Source: Clostridium chromiireducens (lineage in GTDB: Bacteria > Bacillota > Clostridia > Clostridiales > Clostridiaceae). From it: a stretch of DNA of 45,217 nt. The notes under the pieces were generated by a model. That model was not told where the DNA came from, ran no database searches, and saw only the letters and a program-made list of their open reading frames with translations. Below are positions 17,628 through 26,065 of this stretch, piece after piece; positions within the stretch are counted from its first letter, which is position 1, and each line of letters opens with the position of its first letter. The stretch is from contig NZ_MZGT01000045.1 in assembly GCF_002029255.1 (NCBI RefSeq), forward strand, positions 1 to 45,217, read 5' to 3'. The position numbers were made by a program, and so were the translations under genes.

Positions 17628-17650
17628 CTTATTCCCTCCTTACTCAAAAA

Positions 17651-18097
17651 TTAGAAAGGCATATCTCCATCATCAACTGGAGTTATATCCTCTTCAAAAC
17701 CTCCACCACTGAATGCATCATTCATTGGCATTGAATATTCATTGCTGTTACCAAAACTAGCTCCAGCATTTCCTGACGCATTTCCTTTACTTAAGAACTG
17801 AACCTCAGTAGCAACTACTTCTGTTACATATCTTTTAGTACCATCTTTTGCATCATAACTTCTGGTTTGAATTCTACCACTAATAGCCATTTGGCTACCT
17901 TTACTCATGTAATTAGCAGTACTTTCAGCTTGTTTTCCCCATACTACTACGGGTACAAAATCAGCTTCTTTTTGACCAGTTTTTGTGTTATATTTATCAA
18001 CTGCTAATGTTAAGGTTGTTACTGCTGCTCCACTTCCTGGAGTAAATCTTAGTTCTGGATCTTTAGTTAATCTTCCAATTAGAACTACTTTATTCAT
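17651..18097 (-). CDS. ssb: Single-stranded DNA-binding protein
   Basis: 148-aa SSB. The OB-fold (about residues 1-105) opens MNKVVLIGRLTKDPELR and includes the WGKQAE strand. A flexible Gly/Asn/Ser linker leads to the acidic tip DDGDMPF that recruits replication and repair partners. It coats single-stranded DNA at forks. Located between rpsF (13 bp upstream) and rpsR, the standard Firmicute order. Confidence 0.98.
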   Translation of the reverse strand: MNKVVLIGRLTKDPELRFTPGSGAAVTTLTLAVDKYNTKTGQKEADFVPVVVWGKQAESTANYMSKGSQMAISGRIQTRSYDAKDGTKRYVTEVVATEVQFLSKGNASGNAGASFGNSNEYSMPMNDAFSGGGFEEDITPVDDGDMPF

Positions 18098-18110
18098 TTA
18101 CAACACCACC

Positions 18111-18398
18111 TTATACTTGTTCATTAACAATGATATGTCTGATAACACCATCAGTGATTCTGAATATTCTATCTAATTCTCTTGGTAATTCAGGACTAGC
18201 AGTAAAGCTAACTAAAGTATAGTAACCTTCACCAACTTTTTTAATTTCATAAGCAAGTTTTCTCTTACCCCAGAAATCAACGTTATCTACTGTTCCTCCA
18301 CCATTTTCTATAACACCCTTAAACTTTTCGATGTTAGCTTTAACTGTTTCTTCATCGAATGATGGGTTTAATATAAATATAGTTTCGTACTTTCTCAT
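18111..18398 (-). CDS. rpsF: 30S ribosomal protein S6
   Basis: 95-aa S6 beginning MRKYETIFILNP, with a ferredoxin-like fold and the conserved GKRKLAYEIKKVGEGYYTL. ATG 18398 is chosen because GGAGGTG lies 7 nt upstream; the GTG at 18407 overlaps that ribosome binding site. First gene of the rpsF-ssb-rpsR operon and preceded by a leader that resembles the S6:S18-binding element (18412-18450), so autoregulation is likely. Confidence 0.98.
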   Translation of the reverse strand: MRKYETIFILNPSFDEETVKANIEKFKGVIENGGGTVDNVDFWGKRKLAYEIKKVGEGYYTLVSFTASPELPRELDRIFRITDGVIRHIIVNEQV

Positions 18399-18411
18399 TA
18401 ATTTCACCTCC

Positions 18412-18450
18412 TCCCCTCGGACTAACGGCTATGCTTTGCATAGCAGGGAT
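18412..18450 (-). ncRNA. S6:S18-type autoregulatory leader of the rpsF operon
   Basis: On the minus strand CCCT (18445-18448) can pair with AGGG (18414-18417), enclosing a hairpin GCTATGC-AAA-GCATAGC (18428-18444). A single-stranded CCG (18426-18428) and a second CCG (18418-18420) lie on the 3' side. A CCG bulge next to a hairpin is the hallmark of the known S6:S18 mRNA-binding motif that mimics the 16S site. The 3' AGGGG strand merges with the ribosome binding site, so binding could block translation. Confidence 0.7.
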
Positions 18451-18461
18451 TACAATAAATG

Positions 18462-18490
18462 ATTATAACATCTATCATAATCATTATCAA
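18462..18490 (-). promoter_or_regulatory. Sigma-A promoter of rpsF-ssb-rpsR
   Basis: Minus strand: TTGATA (18485-18490), 17-bp spacer, TATAAT (18462-18467). The leader starts about 7 nt later. Confidence 0.88.
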
Positions 18491-18499
18491 GTATTTTTT

Positions 18500-18694
18500 C
18501 TAATTTTCTGCAACAACTACTATTTTTTTTGCTTCCTTTTTAAATTTTCCCCTCGGAATCATTACTATTCTGCCACAGCCAGTACATTTTATTTTTATAT
18601 CTGCACCTACTCTTATTACCTCAAATTGATTTGTTCCACAAGGATGCTGCTTTTTCATTTCTACTATATCTCCAAGATTAAAACTTTCTATCAT
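18500..18694 (-). CDS. DUF951 family protein
   Basis: 64-aa DUF951 protein, a small conserved Firmicute protein of unknown function. It opens with NLGDIVEMKKQHPCG, and the Cys residues in HPCG and CTGCG (about residues 18, 37 and 40) could bind zinc together with a neighbouring residue. The C-terminus is lysine-rich. It follows the MscS gene (42 bp) and ends just before the rpsF promoter. The ribosome binding site is weak (AGGTA directly before the ATG, GAGTG further up). Confidence 0.88.
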   Translation of the reverse strand: MIESFNLGDIVEMKKQHPCGTNQFEVIRVGADIKIKCTGCGRIVMIPRGKFKKEAKKIVVVAEN

Positions 18695-18736
18695 TACCTA
18701 TCACTCTTTCCTATATTTTTATCTACTAATCGGATT

Positions 18737-19588
18737 TTATGAAGCTGGCATTTCTATTTTGTTTTTATCTAGCGCCAATTTTATTGCCATTCTAAGTTCA
18801 TTTTCCATTTTTCCTTGCATTAATGGTTTCGCTTTTCCTACAACTCTTATTGTAACGCTTGCTACTCCTAATGCTGTAACACCTGTAACTTCTAATGACT
18901 CGCTTATATATTCTTCATTTTTATCTTTAAACTCATTGCAGGCAGTTTTAATAATTTCAATTACCCTTTCCACATCTTCTTCATGAGAAATATTCAAATC
19001 AACTACAAATCTAATATTATTTCTGGAATGGTTGGTTACTCCGGCTATAGACCCATTTGGAATTGAATGAATATCTCCAGTAAAATCTGTGATTACAGTA
19101 GTTCTAATTCCTATACTCTTCACTATCCCATTAAAGCTTCCTATCGTTACATGATCTCCAACGCCAAATTGATTTTCAAATAAAATAAAGAATCCGTTAA
19201 TTAAATCTTTTATTAAACTTTGTGAACCTAACCCCACAGCAACTCCGCCTATACTTGCAAAAGTAAATGATACTGCACCAAATAATATTGATATTATTAT
19301 TGCACTTCCCATAAAATATACTGAGTATTTTAAAATACTTTTTAATACTTCACCTATAGTCTTAGCTCTTTGAGTATCTAAGGAAAGTACAGCATTACTT
19401 TCAATTTGCCTTTCAACAAACTTCTTTATTAAATACTTACCAATTTTAATTGAAAAATACATTGCAGTGATTACAAAAATTATCTTCAATCCCTTACTTA
19501 TAACCATTTCAAGCGTTTCAATACTTATAGCCTCTTCTATATATAATTTAAAGCTTTCTTGTAACTTTATTAGATAATTATCATGCAA
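18737..19588 (-). CDS. MscS-family mechanosensitive ion channel
   Basis: 283-aa small-conductance mechanosensitive channel that opens under membrane tension during hypo-osmotic shock. Transmembrane segments lie near residues 30-50 and 88-108, and a Gly/Ala-rich pore helix near 110-130 (FASIGGVAVGLGSQSLIKD), followed by the beta domain with FGVGDHVTIG and PNGSIAGVTNHSR and an alpha-beta C-terminal vestibule. GGGGGAG lies 9 nt before the ATG. It sits between DUF3343 and DUF951 genes on the same strand and is probably co-transcribed with them. Confidence 0.94.
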   Translation of the reverse strand: MHDNYLIKLQESFKLYIEEAISIETLEMVISKGLKIIFVITAMYFSIKIGKYLIKKFVERQIESNAVLSLDTQRAKTIGEVLKSILKYSVYFMGSAIIISILFGAVSFTFASIGGVAVGLGSQSLIKDLINGFFILFENQFGVGDHVTIGSFNGIVKSIGIRTTVITDFTGDIHSIPNGSIAGVTNHSRNNIRFVVDLNISHEEDVERVIEIIKTACNEFKDKNEEYISESLEVTGVTALGVASVTIRVVGKAKPLMQGKMENELRMAIKLALDKNKIEMPAS

Positions 19589-19603
19589 ATATACTCCCCC
19601 TTT

Positions 19604-19846
19604 CTACTCACTAAATAATGCATATCCTCCATTATCTCTGAAATATACATTTTTATATTCTAGTATATTTTTATTTATTACTTCATCAATGTCATCTTTT
19701 TTATCTATCCTAACACATATTCCACAACTCATAGTTATAGATGTCGGTGTAGGCATAATTTTAAATTCATATTCTAACTCTTTTAGTTTCTTTTCTGCTG
19801 CCATAGCATCATATGTATTTTTAAACACTATGATATAATAATTCAT
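19604..19846 (-). CDS. DUF3343 domain protein
   Basis: 80-aa DUF3343 protein. The fold starts YYIIVFKNTYDAMAAEKKL (ferredoxin-like helix and strand) and has the family CGIC pair in SCGICVRI (about residues 41-48). The family is thought to be linked to putative Se/S-metabolism proteins in anaerobes, but its function is unestablished. AGAAGGTGGTG lies before the ATG. First gene of the DUF3343-mscS-DUF951 group; a cysteine desulfurase-like gene lies divergently 0.8 kb away, which fits a sulfur-related role by context only. Confidence 0.88.
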   Translation of the reverse strand: MNYYIIVFKNTYDAMAAEKKLKELEYEFKIMPTPTSITMSCGICVRIDKKDDIDEVINKNILEYKNVYFRDNGGYALFSE

Positions 19847-20011
19847 GTTTGCACCACCTTCTTATACTGTTATACTATAATTTATATTATATATATTTTT
19901 TTTACTTTATAAAGGTAAGATTGTATTTAAAATAAAAACTTCGTAATTTTAATGAAAAAAAGTACTTTTTATTTTATAATAATATACAAATGTAACTTAA
20001 AGGAGAATATG

Positions 20012-20659
20012 ATGTTTTCAGTAATTAATATATTACAAGCTATATTAATAGGTTTTTTTACAGGTTTTATGGCCTCTATCCCATTAGGACCATCAGGTCT
20101 TGAATCTGTTAGCCGTTCCATGTCAAAGGGCTTTAAAGAAGGTTTTAAGGTATCTCTTGGTGCTGTATCTGCAGATATTATATATATAATAATTATAAAT
20201 CTGGGTTTACTTACTATACTAACTGCAAATCCTAAATTTCATAGTTTATTTTGGATAGTTTCTGGATTTGTTTTAATTTTGGCCAATAGAATATCTTCAA
20301 AATCCAAAAATACAAACTCTAAACTCGAAAAATCAATTTACAGCCATGCTTCTAATTCTTTCCTAACTGGATTTTTGATAACATTTTTGAACCCCACTAC
20401 TCCTTCATTGTGGATTGCTCTTAGTGGTACAATTTTCAATGTTTGGAGGCATCACGGAAGAATATATTTCTTTTTTTCTATTTCTTCTATGATAATTGGA
20501 AGTATAACATGGTTTTGTTTTTTGAACATTTTAGTAAGCAAAGGTTCTAAACGGTTAAAACCTGGTTTCACAAATAATACTTCAAAAATCTTAGATTATT
20601 TCCTTCTCATACTAGGCATAATATTTATGATTTGGGGAATATATAAATTTATTTTTTAG
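20012..20659 (+). CDS. LysE/RhtB-family amino-acid exporter
   Basis: 215-aa integral membrane protein with about six predicted hydrophobic segments. Family hallmarks are GFFTGFMASIPLGPSGLES at the N-terminus, the basic loop SRSMSKGFKEGFKVSLGAV and the second-half FLTGFLITFLNPTTP. LysE-type proteins export amino acids or small metabolites; the substrate is unknown. I prefer ATG 20012 because AAGGAG (20000-20005) is 6 nt upstream; ATG 20009 is too close and ATG 19952 has no ribosome binding site. It ends 9 bp before the cysteine-desulfurase-like gene, suggesting one transcript. Confidence 0.86.
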   Translation: MFSVINILQAILIGFFTGFMASIPLGPSGLESVSRSMSKGFKEGFKVSLGAVSADIIYIIIINLGLLTILTANPKFHSLFWIVSGFVLILANRISSKSKNTNSKLEKSIYSHASNSFLTGFLITFLNPTTPSLWIALSGTIFNVWRHHGRIYFFFSISSMIIGSITWFCFLNILVSKGSKRLKPGFTNNTSKILDYFLLILGIIFMIWGIYKFIF

Positions 20660-20668
20660 AGGTGAATA

Positions 20669-21826
20669 ATGGAAGTTTATTTAGATAATTCATCAACTAC
20701 TTTTCCTAAGCCAAAACAAGTTATTGATAGTATGTATGAATATATGCTTAATGTAGGTGGTAATGCTGGGCGAGGTAACTATAATAATTCTCTTAAAAGT
20801 AATCGATATCTATATGATGCTAGAGAAAGCGTCTGTAACTTTTTCGGATATGACTCTCCTAGTAATGTAATTTTTACAGGCAATGTTACTATGTCTTTAA
20901 ATATGTTAATTAAAGGAATATTAAATCCTGGAGATCATGTAATTACTTCATCCATGGAACATAATTCTGTTATTAGACCACTTTCTTTTTGTAAAGAACA
21001 CCTTAACATTAAGTTAGATATAGTAAATGCTGATTCTAGAGGATTCCTTGATATTGATGATTTTAAAAGTAAAATTACAAGCAAAACAAAATTAGTTGTA
21101 ATAACTCAAGCATCAAATGTCACCGGATCAATTCAAGATATACATAGTATAGGTGAAATTTGTAACTCACATGGAGTATTCTTTGTTATTGATTCTTCTC
21201 AAGGAGCTGGAGTCTTGGATCTTAATATGAAAAAGATTAAAGCTAATGCAATAGCCTTTACAGGGCATAAAAGCTTATTAGGACCACAGGGTGTAGGAGG
21301 CTTCATACTCGACTCAAAATTTAATGAATCCTGTTCTAGTTTGTTACATGGTGGTACCGGAAGCCTTTCATCATCTTTAGATCAACCCGACTTTTTACCT
21401 GATAAATTTGAATGCGGGACTCATAATCTTCCAGGTATAATAGGATTGGCTGAAGGAATTAGATACATAAATTCTATAGGCCTAAATGTCATATACGAAC
21501 ATAATCATGATCTAATGAAAAATCTTATTGACGGTTTATTAAATATAAGTGAACTTGAGGTTTATGGAGACTTATCTGGAAAAAGGTTATCAACTTGCGT
21601 TTCCATAAATGCTAAGGCTTTAGATTCTTCTGAATTAAGTTATTACCTTGATGATCATGGAATTAAAACTAGAGCCGGTTTACATTGTGCTCCATTAGCA
21701 CATAAAACTATAGGCACTTATCCAATAGGCACTGTAAGATTGAGCATTAGCTATTTTACTACAAAAAAGGAAATCGATTATACTCTTAACGCTTTAAATA
21801 AAATTGTAACTAATTTAATAAACTAA
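20669..21826 (+). CDS. Cysteine desulfurase-like class V aminotransferase
   Basis: 385-aa PLP enzyme of the NifS/CsdA-like group found in clostridia (EF2568 type). The N-terminal YLDNSSTTFPKP is the class V opening, H-N in SMEHNSV binds PLP, and the Schiff-base Lys lies in FTGHKSLLGPQG (about residue 203). A Cys in GLHCAPLAH near residue 339 is the likely persulfide-forming residue. It probably mobilises sulfur or selenium from cysteine or selenocysteine, but no IscU partner is adjacent, so the acceptor is unknown. GAGGTG lies 6 nt before the ATG; it follows the LysE-type gene by 9 bp. Confidence 0.9.
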   Translation: MEVYLDNSSTTFPKPKQVIDSMYEYMLNVGGNAGRGNYNNSLKSNRYLYDARESVCNFFGYDSPSNVIFTGNVTMSLNMLIKGILNPGDHVITSSMEHNSVIRPLSFCKEHLNIKLDIVNADSRGFLDIDDFKSKITSKTKLVVITQASNVTGSIQDIHSIGEICNSHGVFFVIDSSQGAGVLDLNMKKIKANAIAFTGHKSLLGPQGVGGFILDSKFNESCSSLLHGGTGSLSSSLDQPDFLPDKFECGTHNLPGIIGLAEGIRYINSIGLNVIYEHNHDLMKNLIDGLLNISELEVYGDLSGKRLSTCVSINAKALDSSELSYYLDDHGIKTRAGLHCAPLAHKTIGTYPIGTVRLSISYFTTKKEIDYTLNALNKIVTNLIN

Positions 21827-21944
21827 ATTAGACCTTTTATGGAGCCATTATCGCTAATTATTATTTTATTGAATTAATAATTATAAAACTAATGAATAAA
21901 ACCTTTTTTTATTGGAAATAAATCTAATAAAAGGAGGTTCTTTT

Positions 21945-22520
21945 ATGTGCGAAAGTTTTTCTGTAAATTCAGCTTCACTTAACTCCTACATAAAGATTAA
22001 AGATTATTTATTTACTGAATTACAACCAATTCTTGAAGAAAAGAGACCTATCATATTTATATGCATTGGTAGTGATAGATCAACTGGAGATTCTCTTGGT
22101 CCATTAGTAGGACATAAACTTAAGTACTTTTCAAAAAATAATATATATATTTATGGCACACTTGAAAATCCAGTTCACGCAAGAAACATAGTAAATATTT
22201 TGGATGAAATCAACTTAACCTTTCACAATCCATACATAATAGCTATTGATTCCTGTTTGGGTTCTATAAATAATATTGGAAAGATATTTATACAAAAAAA
22301 ACCTCTTCTTCCTGGCTTAGCATTGAATAAAAATCTTCCATCTGTCGGAGAAATGAGTATAACTGGCATAGTTAACATATCGGGAAGTTTTGATTTTCTA
22401 GTATTACAAAACACACGCTTAAATACAGTAATGAACTTAGCAGATTCTATTTCAAGGGGCATATATTACTTTATTCTCAAGAGTACTGATAAAAATACTT
22501 TTGAAAAATATTCTATATAA
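21945..22520 (+). CDS. yyaC: YyaC-type spore protease-like protein
   Basis: 191-aa DUF1256/YyaC protein, related to the germination protease GPR and conserved in endospore formers. The core FICIGSDRSTGDSLGPLVG (about residues 39-57) and AIDSCLG near residue 105 correspond to the acidic residues of the GPR-like active site, followed by PSVGEMSITG. ATG 21945 has AAGGAGG 7 nt upstream. Its presence marks a sporulating organism. Next to parAB/noc, as in Bacillus. No sporulation-sigma promoter could be assigned with confidence. Confidence 0.9.
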   Translation: MCESFSVNSASLNSYIKIKDYLFTELQPILEEKRPIIFICIGSDRSTGDSLGPLVGHKLKYFSKNNIYIYGTLENPVHARNIVNILDEINLTFHNPYIIAIDSCLGSINNIGKIFIQKKPLLPGLALNKNLPSVGEMSITGIVNISGSFDFLVLQNTRLNTVMNLADSISRGIYYFILKSTDKNTFEKYSI

Positions 22521-22612
22521 ATTTTCAATTATCTTCTACTTATACTTTATATAAATATTAAATTTACATATAATTTGAAATGCTCTATAAATTTTACTTG
22601 ATATTATTTATA

Positions 22613-22652
22613 GCTTATTTTTATATTTAATATAAGCCTCTTTCGTCTTTGT
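22613..22652 (+). terminator. Possible yyaC terminator
   Basis: GCTTAT/ATAAGC stem (22613-22618 and 22632-22637) with a long AU-rich loop, followed by CTCTTTCGTCTTTGTTTT. Weak. Confidence 0.35.
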
Positions 22653-22724
22653 TTTGTAAAGTATGGTTAAATTAATAATCAAATTCATGAAACAATATTT
22701 TCTTCTATTAACTTAATACTTTAT

Positions 22725-22740
22725 TGTTTCACGTGAAACA
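22725..22740. promoter_or_regulatory. parS: parS centromere site 1
   Basis: TGTTTCACGTGAAACA, a perfect 16-bp palindrome matching the ParB/Spo0J-binding consensus. It lies about 5 kb from parA and 13 kb from dnaA, in non-coding DNA. Confidence 0.97.
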
Positions 22741-23605
22741 CTTTTAAAAGTCACTAATAATTTTACCTAATAGTATAAATTACTCTTCTATCATAAAATT
22801 ATTACTTTTCAAAGAATCTTTATCTATATCTATAATTGTAATATCATTTAATTATTATCAGCCTTAAAATATTGTGTTTCTATCTTCACCCTCAAATTAT
22901 GTGATTATATATTTATATTTTATTAAAAAGTAAAGATATCACTAGTTGCACAATTAAACCAAGCTATGAAAAATTAATAGTTGATTATTCTTCATTACGA
23001 TTCTATAGTTAAACAAAAACATACATGGCTGATAAACACTATGGGCTACACAAATAATAAAACTGAATCACATAAAATTAAAACTTGAGTTTCCAAAAAC
23101 GTATGATCCAACTTACTTTAAAGACTGATTATCAGCATGCAAAAAATCAAAAGAGCTGAATTTATTAATAAATTCTATTAAAAATGAAATGGAGAATGGA
23201 GCCACTATCTAAATAAAACAAGGCTTATGTTAAAATTTACTTTGCTAATGTAGGAGAAGCTGTTTATAAAACGTATCTTTTATACTCTTATAATACTTTT
23301 AAGCCCCTAGCGTGTAGCTATTTTAGAATTATACCGTAAATTAAATACAACGTAATTCATAGTTATCATGATGCTTGTGTTGGTAATTCTATCTATAGCA
23401 TAAAATTCCATAATACTCAAATTATTTTACGTACTTCTAATCTTTAAGAATGTAAAACTAGGTATGCTATGGTATTTGATATTGCAATTTGTCGTTAAAT
23501 TGACTTATATTAAATTACATATAAATTTTACGTATACGATATCTGTATTTACAATATCAGAAATCTAAAGATTCATTTATATATTTACAATGTTATAGTA
23601 ACTAA

Positions 23606-25485
23606 AAAGGGGCTGTTGCAAAACTAACATAGTTAGTTTTGTAGCAGCTCATTTTTTTATAGAAATAAAAAAATGTGAATTCCGAAGAACTCACATTGAT
23701 TGTATAATTAAATTATGCGACTAACTAAATCATACATTAAAAATTATAATGAGTTTAATGATAATTTTCAACTTATATTACCATTAAATTTAGAAAACTT
23801 AATACCAGAAGATGATTCTGTCCGCTTGCTAAGCCATGTATTGGAGGGATTAAATTACAAAAAGTTGTATAAGGCGTACTCTTCCGTTGGAAGAAAACCG
23901 GCAGTGGAACCCAAAATCATGTTCAAAATAATATCGTATGCTTATTCTCAAAATATTTATTCAAGTAGAAAAATAGAAAAAGCATGTAGAAGAGATATAA
24001 ATTTCAGATGGTTACTTCAAGGATTAAAAGCACCTGATCATGCTACAATTAGCAGATTTCGTAAAGACTATCTTTCAAATGAAGTGATTGAAGATTTGTT
24101 TTATCAACAAGTTAAATATCTAGCGGATCAAAAGGAAATATTATTTGAAAATGCATTTATTGATGGTACTAAAATCTAGGCGAATGCTAATTGTTATACA
24201 TTTGTTTGGAAAAAAGCAATTTTAAAAAATGAAGGGAAAATGTTTCAGAAAATTCTTGCTCTTTTTGAAAATATCAACCTTGAAGAGTTAAAAGATTTTA
24301 CTGTTCAAAATGAAACATTAACAGATGATATTAATAAAATCCTTCAATGGCTGCTTGTATATGAAAAAAAGAAAAGAAACATAGAATTTGTTCACGGAAT
24401 TGGTAAAATAAAAACTAAAATTCAAAAGTGGACTGAGCAACTATCTGAATATAAAGAAAGACAAGAAAAATATAATTTGAGTAAAAAAATATTTTCAAAA
24501 AGAAATAGTTACTCCAAAACTGATACAGACGCAACTTTCATGCATATGAAAGACGATCGTATGAGAAATGGGCAATTAAAACCTGCATATAATGTGCAAA
24601 TCGCAGTTGAAAGTGAATACGTAACCGGTGTCGGAATATTTGTTGATAGAAATGATATAGCTACTTTAATACCTATGCTTAAGAATTTGAAAGAAAAAAT
24701 TGGTCTTAAATATCTTAATGTAATTGCAGATTCAGTTTATGAAAGTGAAGAAAATCATCTGCTTTTAGAATCAAGTAAACAAACTCCTTATATAAAGCCA
24801 CAAACTTATGAGAAGTGGAAAAAAAGAAGTTTTAAAAATGACATAAGTAAGCGTGAAAATATGAAATATGACTCTGAATCAGATTTTTATATTTGCCATA
24901 ATCATAAAAAATTAATACCCACTTCTATTATCCATAGAAAATCCACAAGTTGATACAAATCAGAAGTAACTGTGTATGAATGCGAAAACTGTGATAATTT
25001 CGATCACAAAGTAAAGTGCACAAAAGCAAAAGGAAATAGAAAAATGCAGGTTTCAAAAAAATTTGTGAAAAAGCGTGAAATATCCTATAAAAATATTACA
25101 ACTGAATTTGGAACTAAATTAAGAATGAACATATCTATTCAGGTCGAAGGAGCATTTGGAGTTCTGAAAAGTGATTATGAGTTCAATAGATTTTTAACAC
25201 GTGGAAAAAATAGTGTTCAAACTGAGTTTATTTTGCTTTGTTTGGTTACAACATTAACAAAATACATTCAAAAATACAAAATGAAAGAACTCAGAATTAT
25301 CTTCATGAATTAAAAACCACTGCCTAATTATGGAGTAAAGTGACTAGGCTTATTTGAGTGCGCATAAAAGCCAGAAATATTCAAATAATTGATATTGGAT
25401 TTTAAATATTTGGAAATTTACTAGTTTAAACCGAAAAGGAGCATCGCTCCTGATTAAAATTTAATCATTTTGCGACACTCCCTTT
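23606..25485 (+). mobile_element. IS1182-type insertion sequence, probably inactive
   Basis: About 1.88 kb bounded by imperfect inverted repeats: left AAAGGGGCTGTTGCAAAA (23606-23623), right end (minus strand) AAAGGGAGTGTCGCAAAA (25468-25485), 15 of 18 matching. GGGGCTGTTGCAAAA is typical of IS1182-family ends. The left end continues into a 17-bp hairpin (23612-23648) followed by seven T, resembling a terminator that would shield the transposase from outside transcription. The right end has a GGAGC-ATC-GCTCC hairpin. No clear target-site duplication is visible. The single transposase gene carries two stops. Confidence 0.85.
23715..25313 (+). pseudogene. IS1182-family transposase with two in-frame stop codons
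   Basis: One continuous 532-codon frame, as long as a normal IS1182 transposase, interrupted by TAG (24177-24179) and TGA (24951-24953) with no frameshift. The first stop falls inside the first DDE motif (FIDGTKI, stop, ANANCY), where relatives have DGTKIEANAN. The second follows HRKSTS and precedes YKSEVTVYEC. Other features are the N-terminal DDE_Tnp-associated region (PEDDSVRLL, HATISRFRKDYL), the second-Asp region NVIADSVYESEENH and the catalytic-Glu region VEGAFGVLKSDYEF. Two point mutations therefore inactivate an otherwise intact gene. Confidence 0.88.
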
Positions 25486-25519
25486 AATATATGTGACCTA
25501 TAATATATAAAATTTAATT

Positions 25520-26026
25520 TTATTTACTTTCTTTATTTGCTGCTTCATTTAAAACATATAGTTCTTCTTCAGATAGATCATATCTTGATATTCCTTTGTC
25601 AATAGGTTTAGCATATGTTGTACTTTCTTGTCTTCCGTATATTCCTGTTAAGATAACACCATCATTTTTATCATCCAACATAGCTATCGAAAAACTTAAA
25701 TCACTACCAACATTCTCGAAAGCTTTATATCTCATGATTGCAACTTTTTGAATACAATCTTTCATTTTTATTTCTAATCTTTTACATTCATCAATAGCCT
25801 TATCAGAAGTCTCTTTTGCTTCTTCAATAGTCTTTAGACGATCTAAAAGCATTTCTTCAATGTTAATGTTATTAGTCCCCTTCATAAATTTTCTATATCT
25901 ATTTTCCACTCTTCCTACTGCCTTAAATAAGACTACTACCATTATAAATAATAATATTATTATTATCATCATTCCACCCATTAAATATGGCGTTATCTCA
26001 TTAATTGTGTTAATTAGCATATCCAA
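25520..26026 (-). CDS. DUF4446 family membrane protein
   Basis: 168-aa DUF4446 protein of unknown function found next to parB in clostridia. One N-terminal transmembrane helix (about residues 14-36, very Ile/Met-rich) is followed by a coiled-coil-like helix (about 55-95) and a C-terminal beta domain (IMRYKAFENVGSDLSFSIAM, then GVILTGIYGR). TTG 26026 has AAAGGAA about 10 nt upstream; ATG 26020 is an alternative. It lies 39 bp after parB, with a parS site between them. Likely in the parA-parB transcript; a chromosome-membrane link is speculation from position only. Confidence 0.87.
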   Translation of the reverse strand: MDMLINTINEITPYLMGGMMIIIILLFIMVVVLFKAVGRVENRYRKFMKGTNNINIEEMLLDRLKTIEEAKETSDKAIDECKRLEIKMKDCIQKVAIMRYKAFENVGSDLSFSIAMLDDKNDGVILTGIYGRQESTTYAKPIDKGISRYDLSEEELYVLNEAANKESK

Positions 26027-26049
26027 TTTTATGTCATTCCTTTCATAAT

Positions 26050-26065
26050 TGTTTCACGTGGAACA
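26050..26065. promoter_or_regulatory. parS: parS centromere site 2
   Basis: TGTTTCACGTGGAACA (reverse complement TGTTCCACGTGAAACA), the standard parS consensus. It begins at the base next to the parB stop codon. Confidence 0.97.

Larger units (their letters stand above)
22521..23605. other. Non-coding, probably decayed region
   Basis: Over 1 kb with no intact gene. It contains parS site 1. Short open segments hint at a dead gene: a plus-strand frame at about 23042-23128 reads ...KLEFPKTYDPTYFKD then stops, and a shifted frame just after reads KKSKELNLLINSIKNEME. I cannot assign a family. No tRNA, riboswitch or DnaA box was seen. The right boundary is the IS left end. Confidence 0.55.

Noticed and set aside
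21855..21883. Terminator or operator palindrome before yyaC
   Set aside because: The TAATTATTA/TAATAATTA arms are pure A/T and may be chance; no T-run or known motif supports a role.
23715..25313. Three separate transposase-like genes or stop-codon recoding
   Set aside because: All three segments are in one frame and together align as one IS1182 transposase. The rest of the genome uses TAG and TGA as stops (purA, recoding signals absent), so simple nonsense mutations are more likely.
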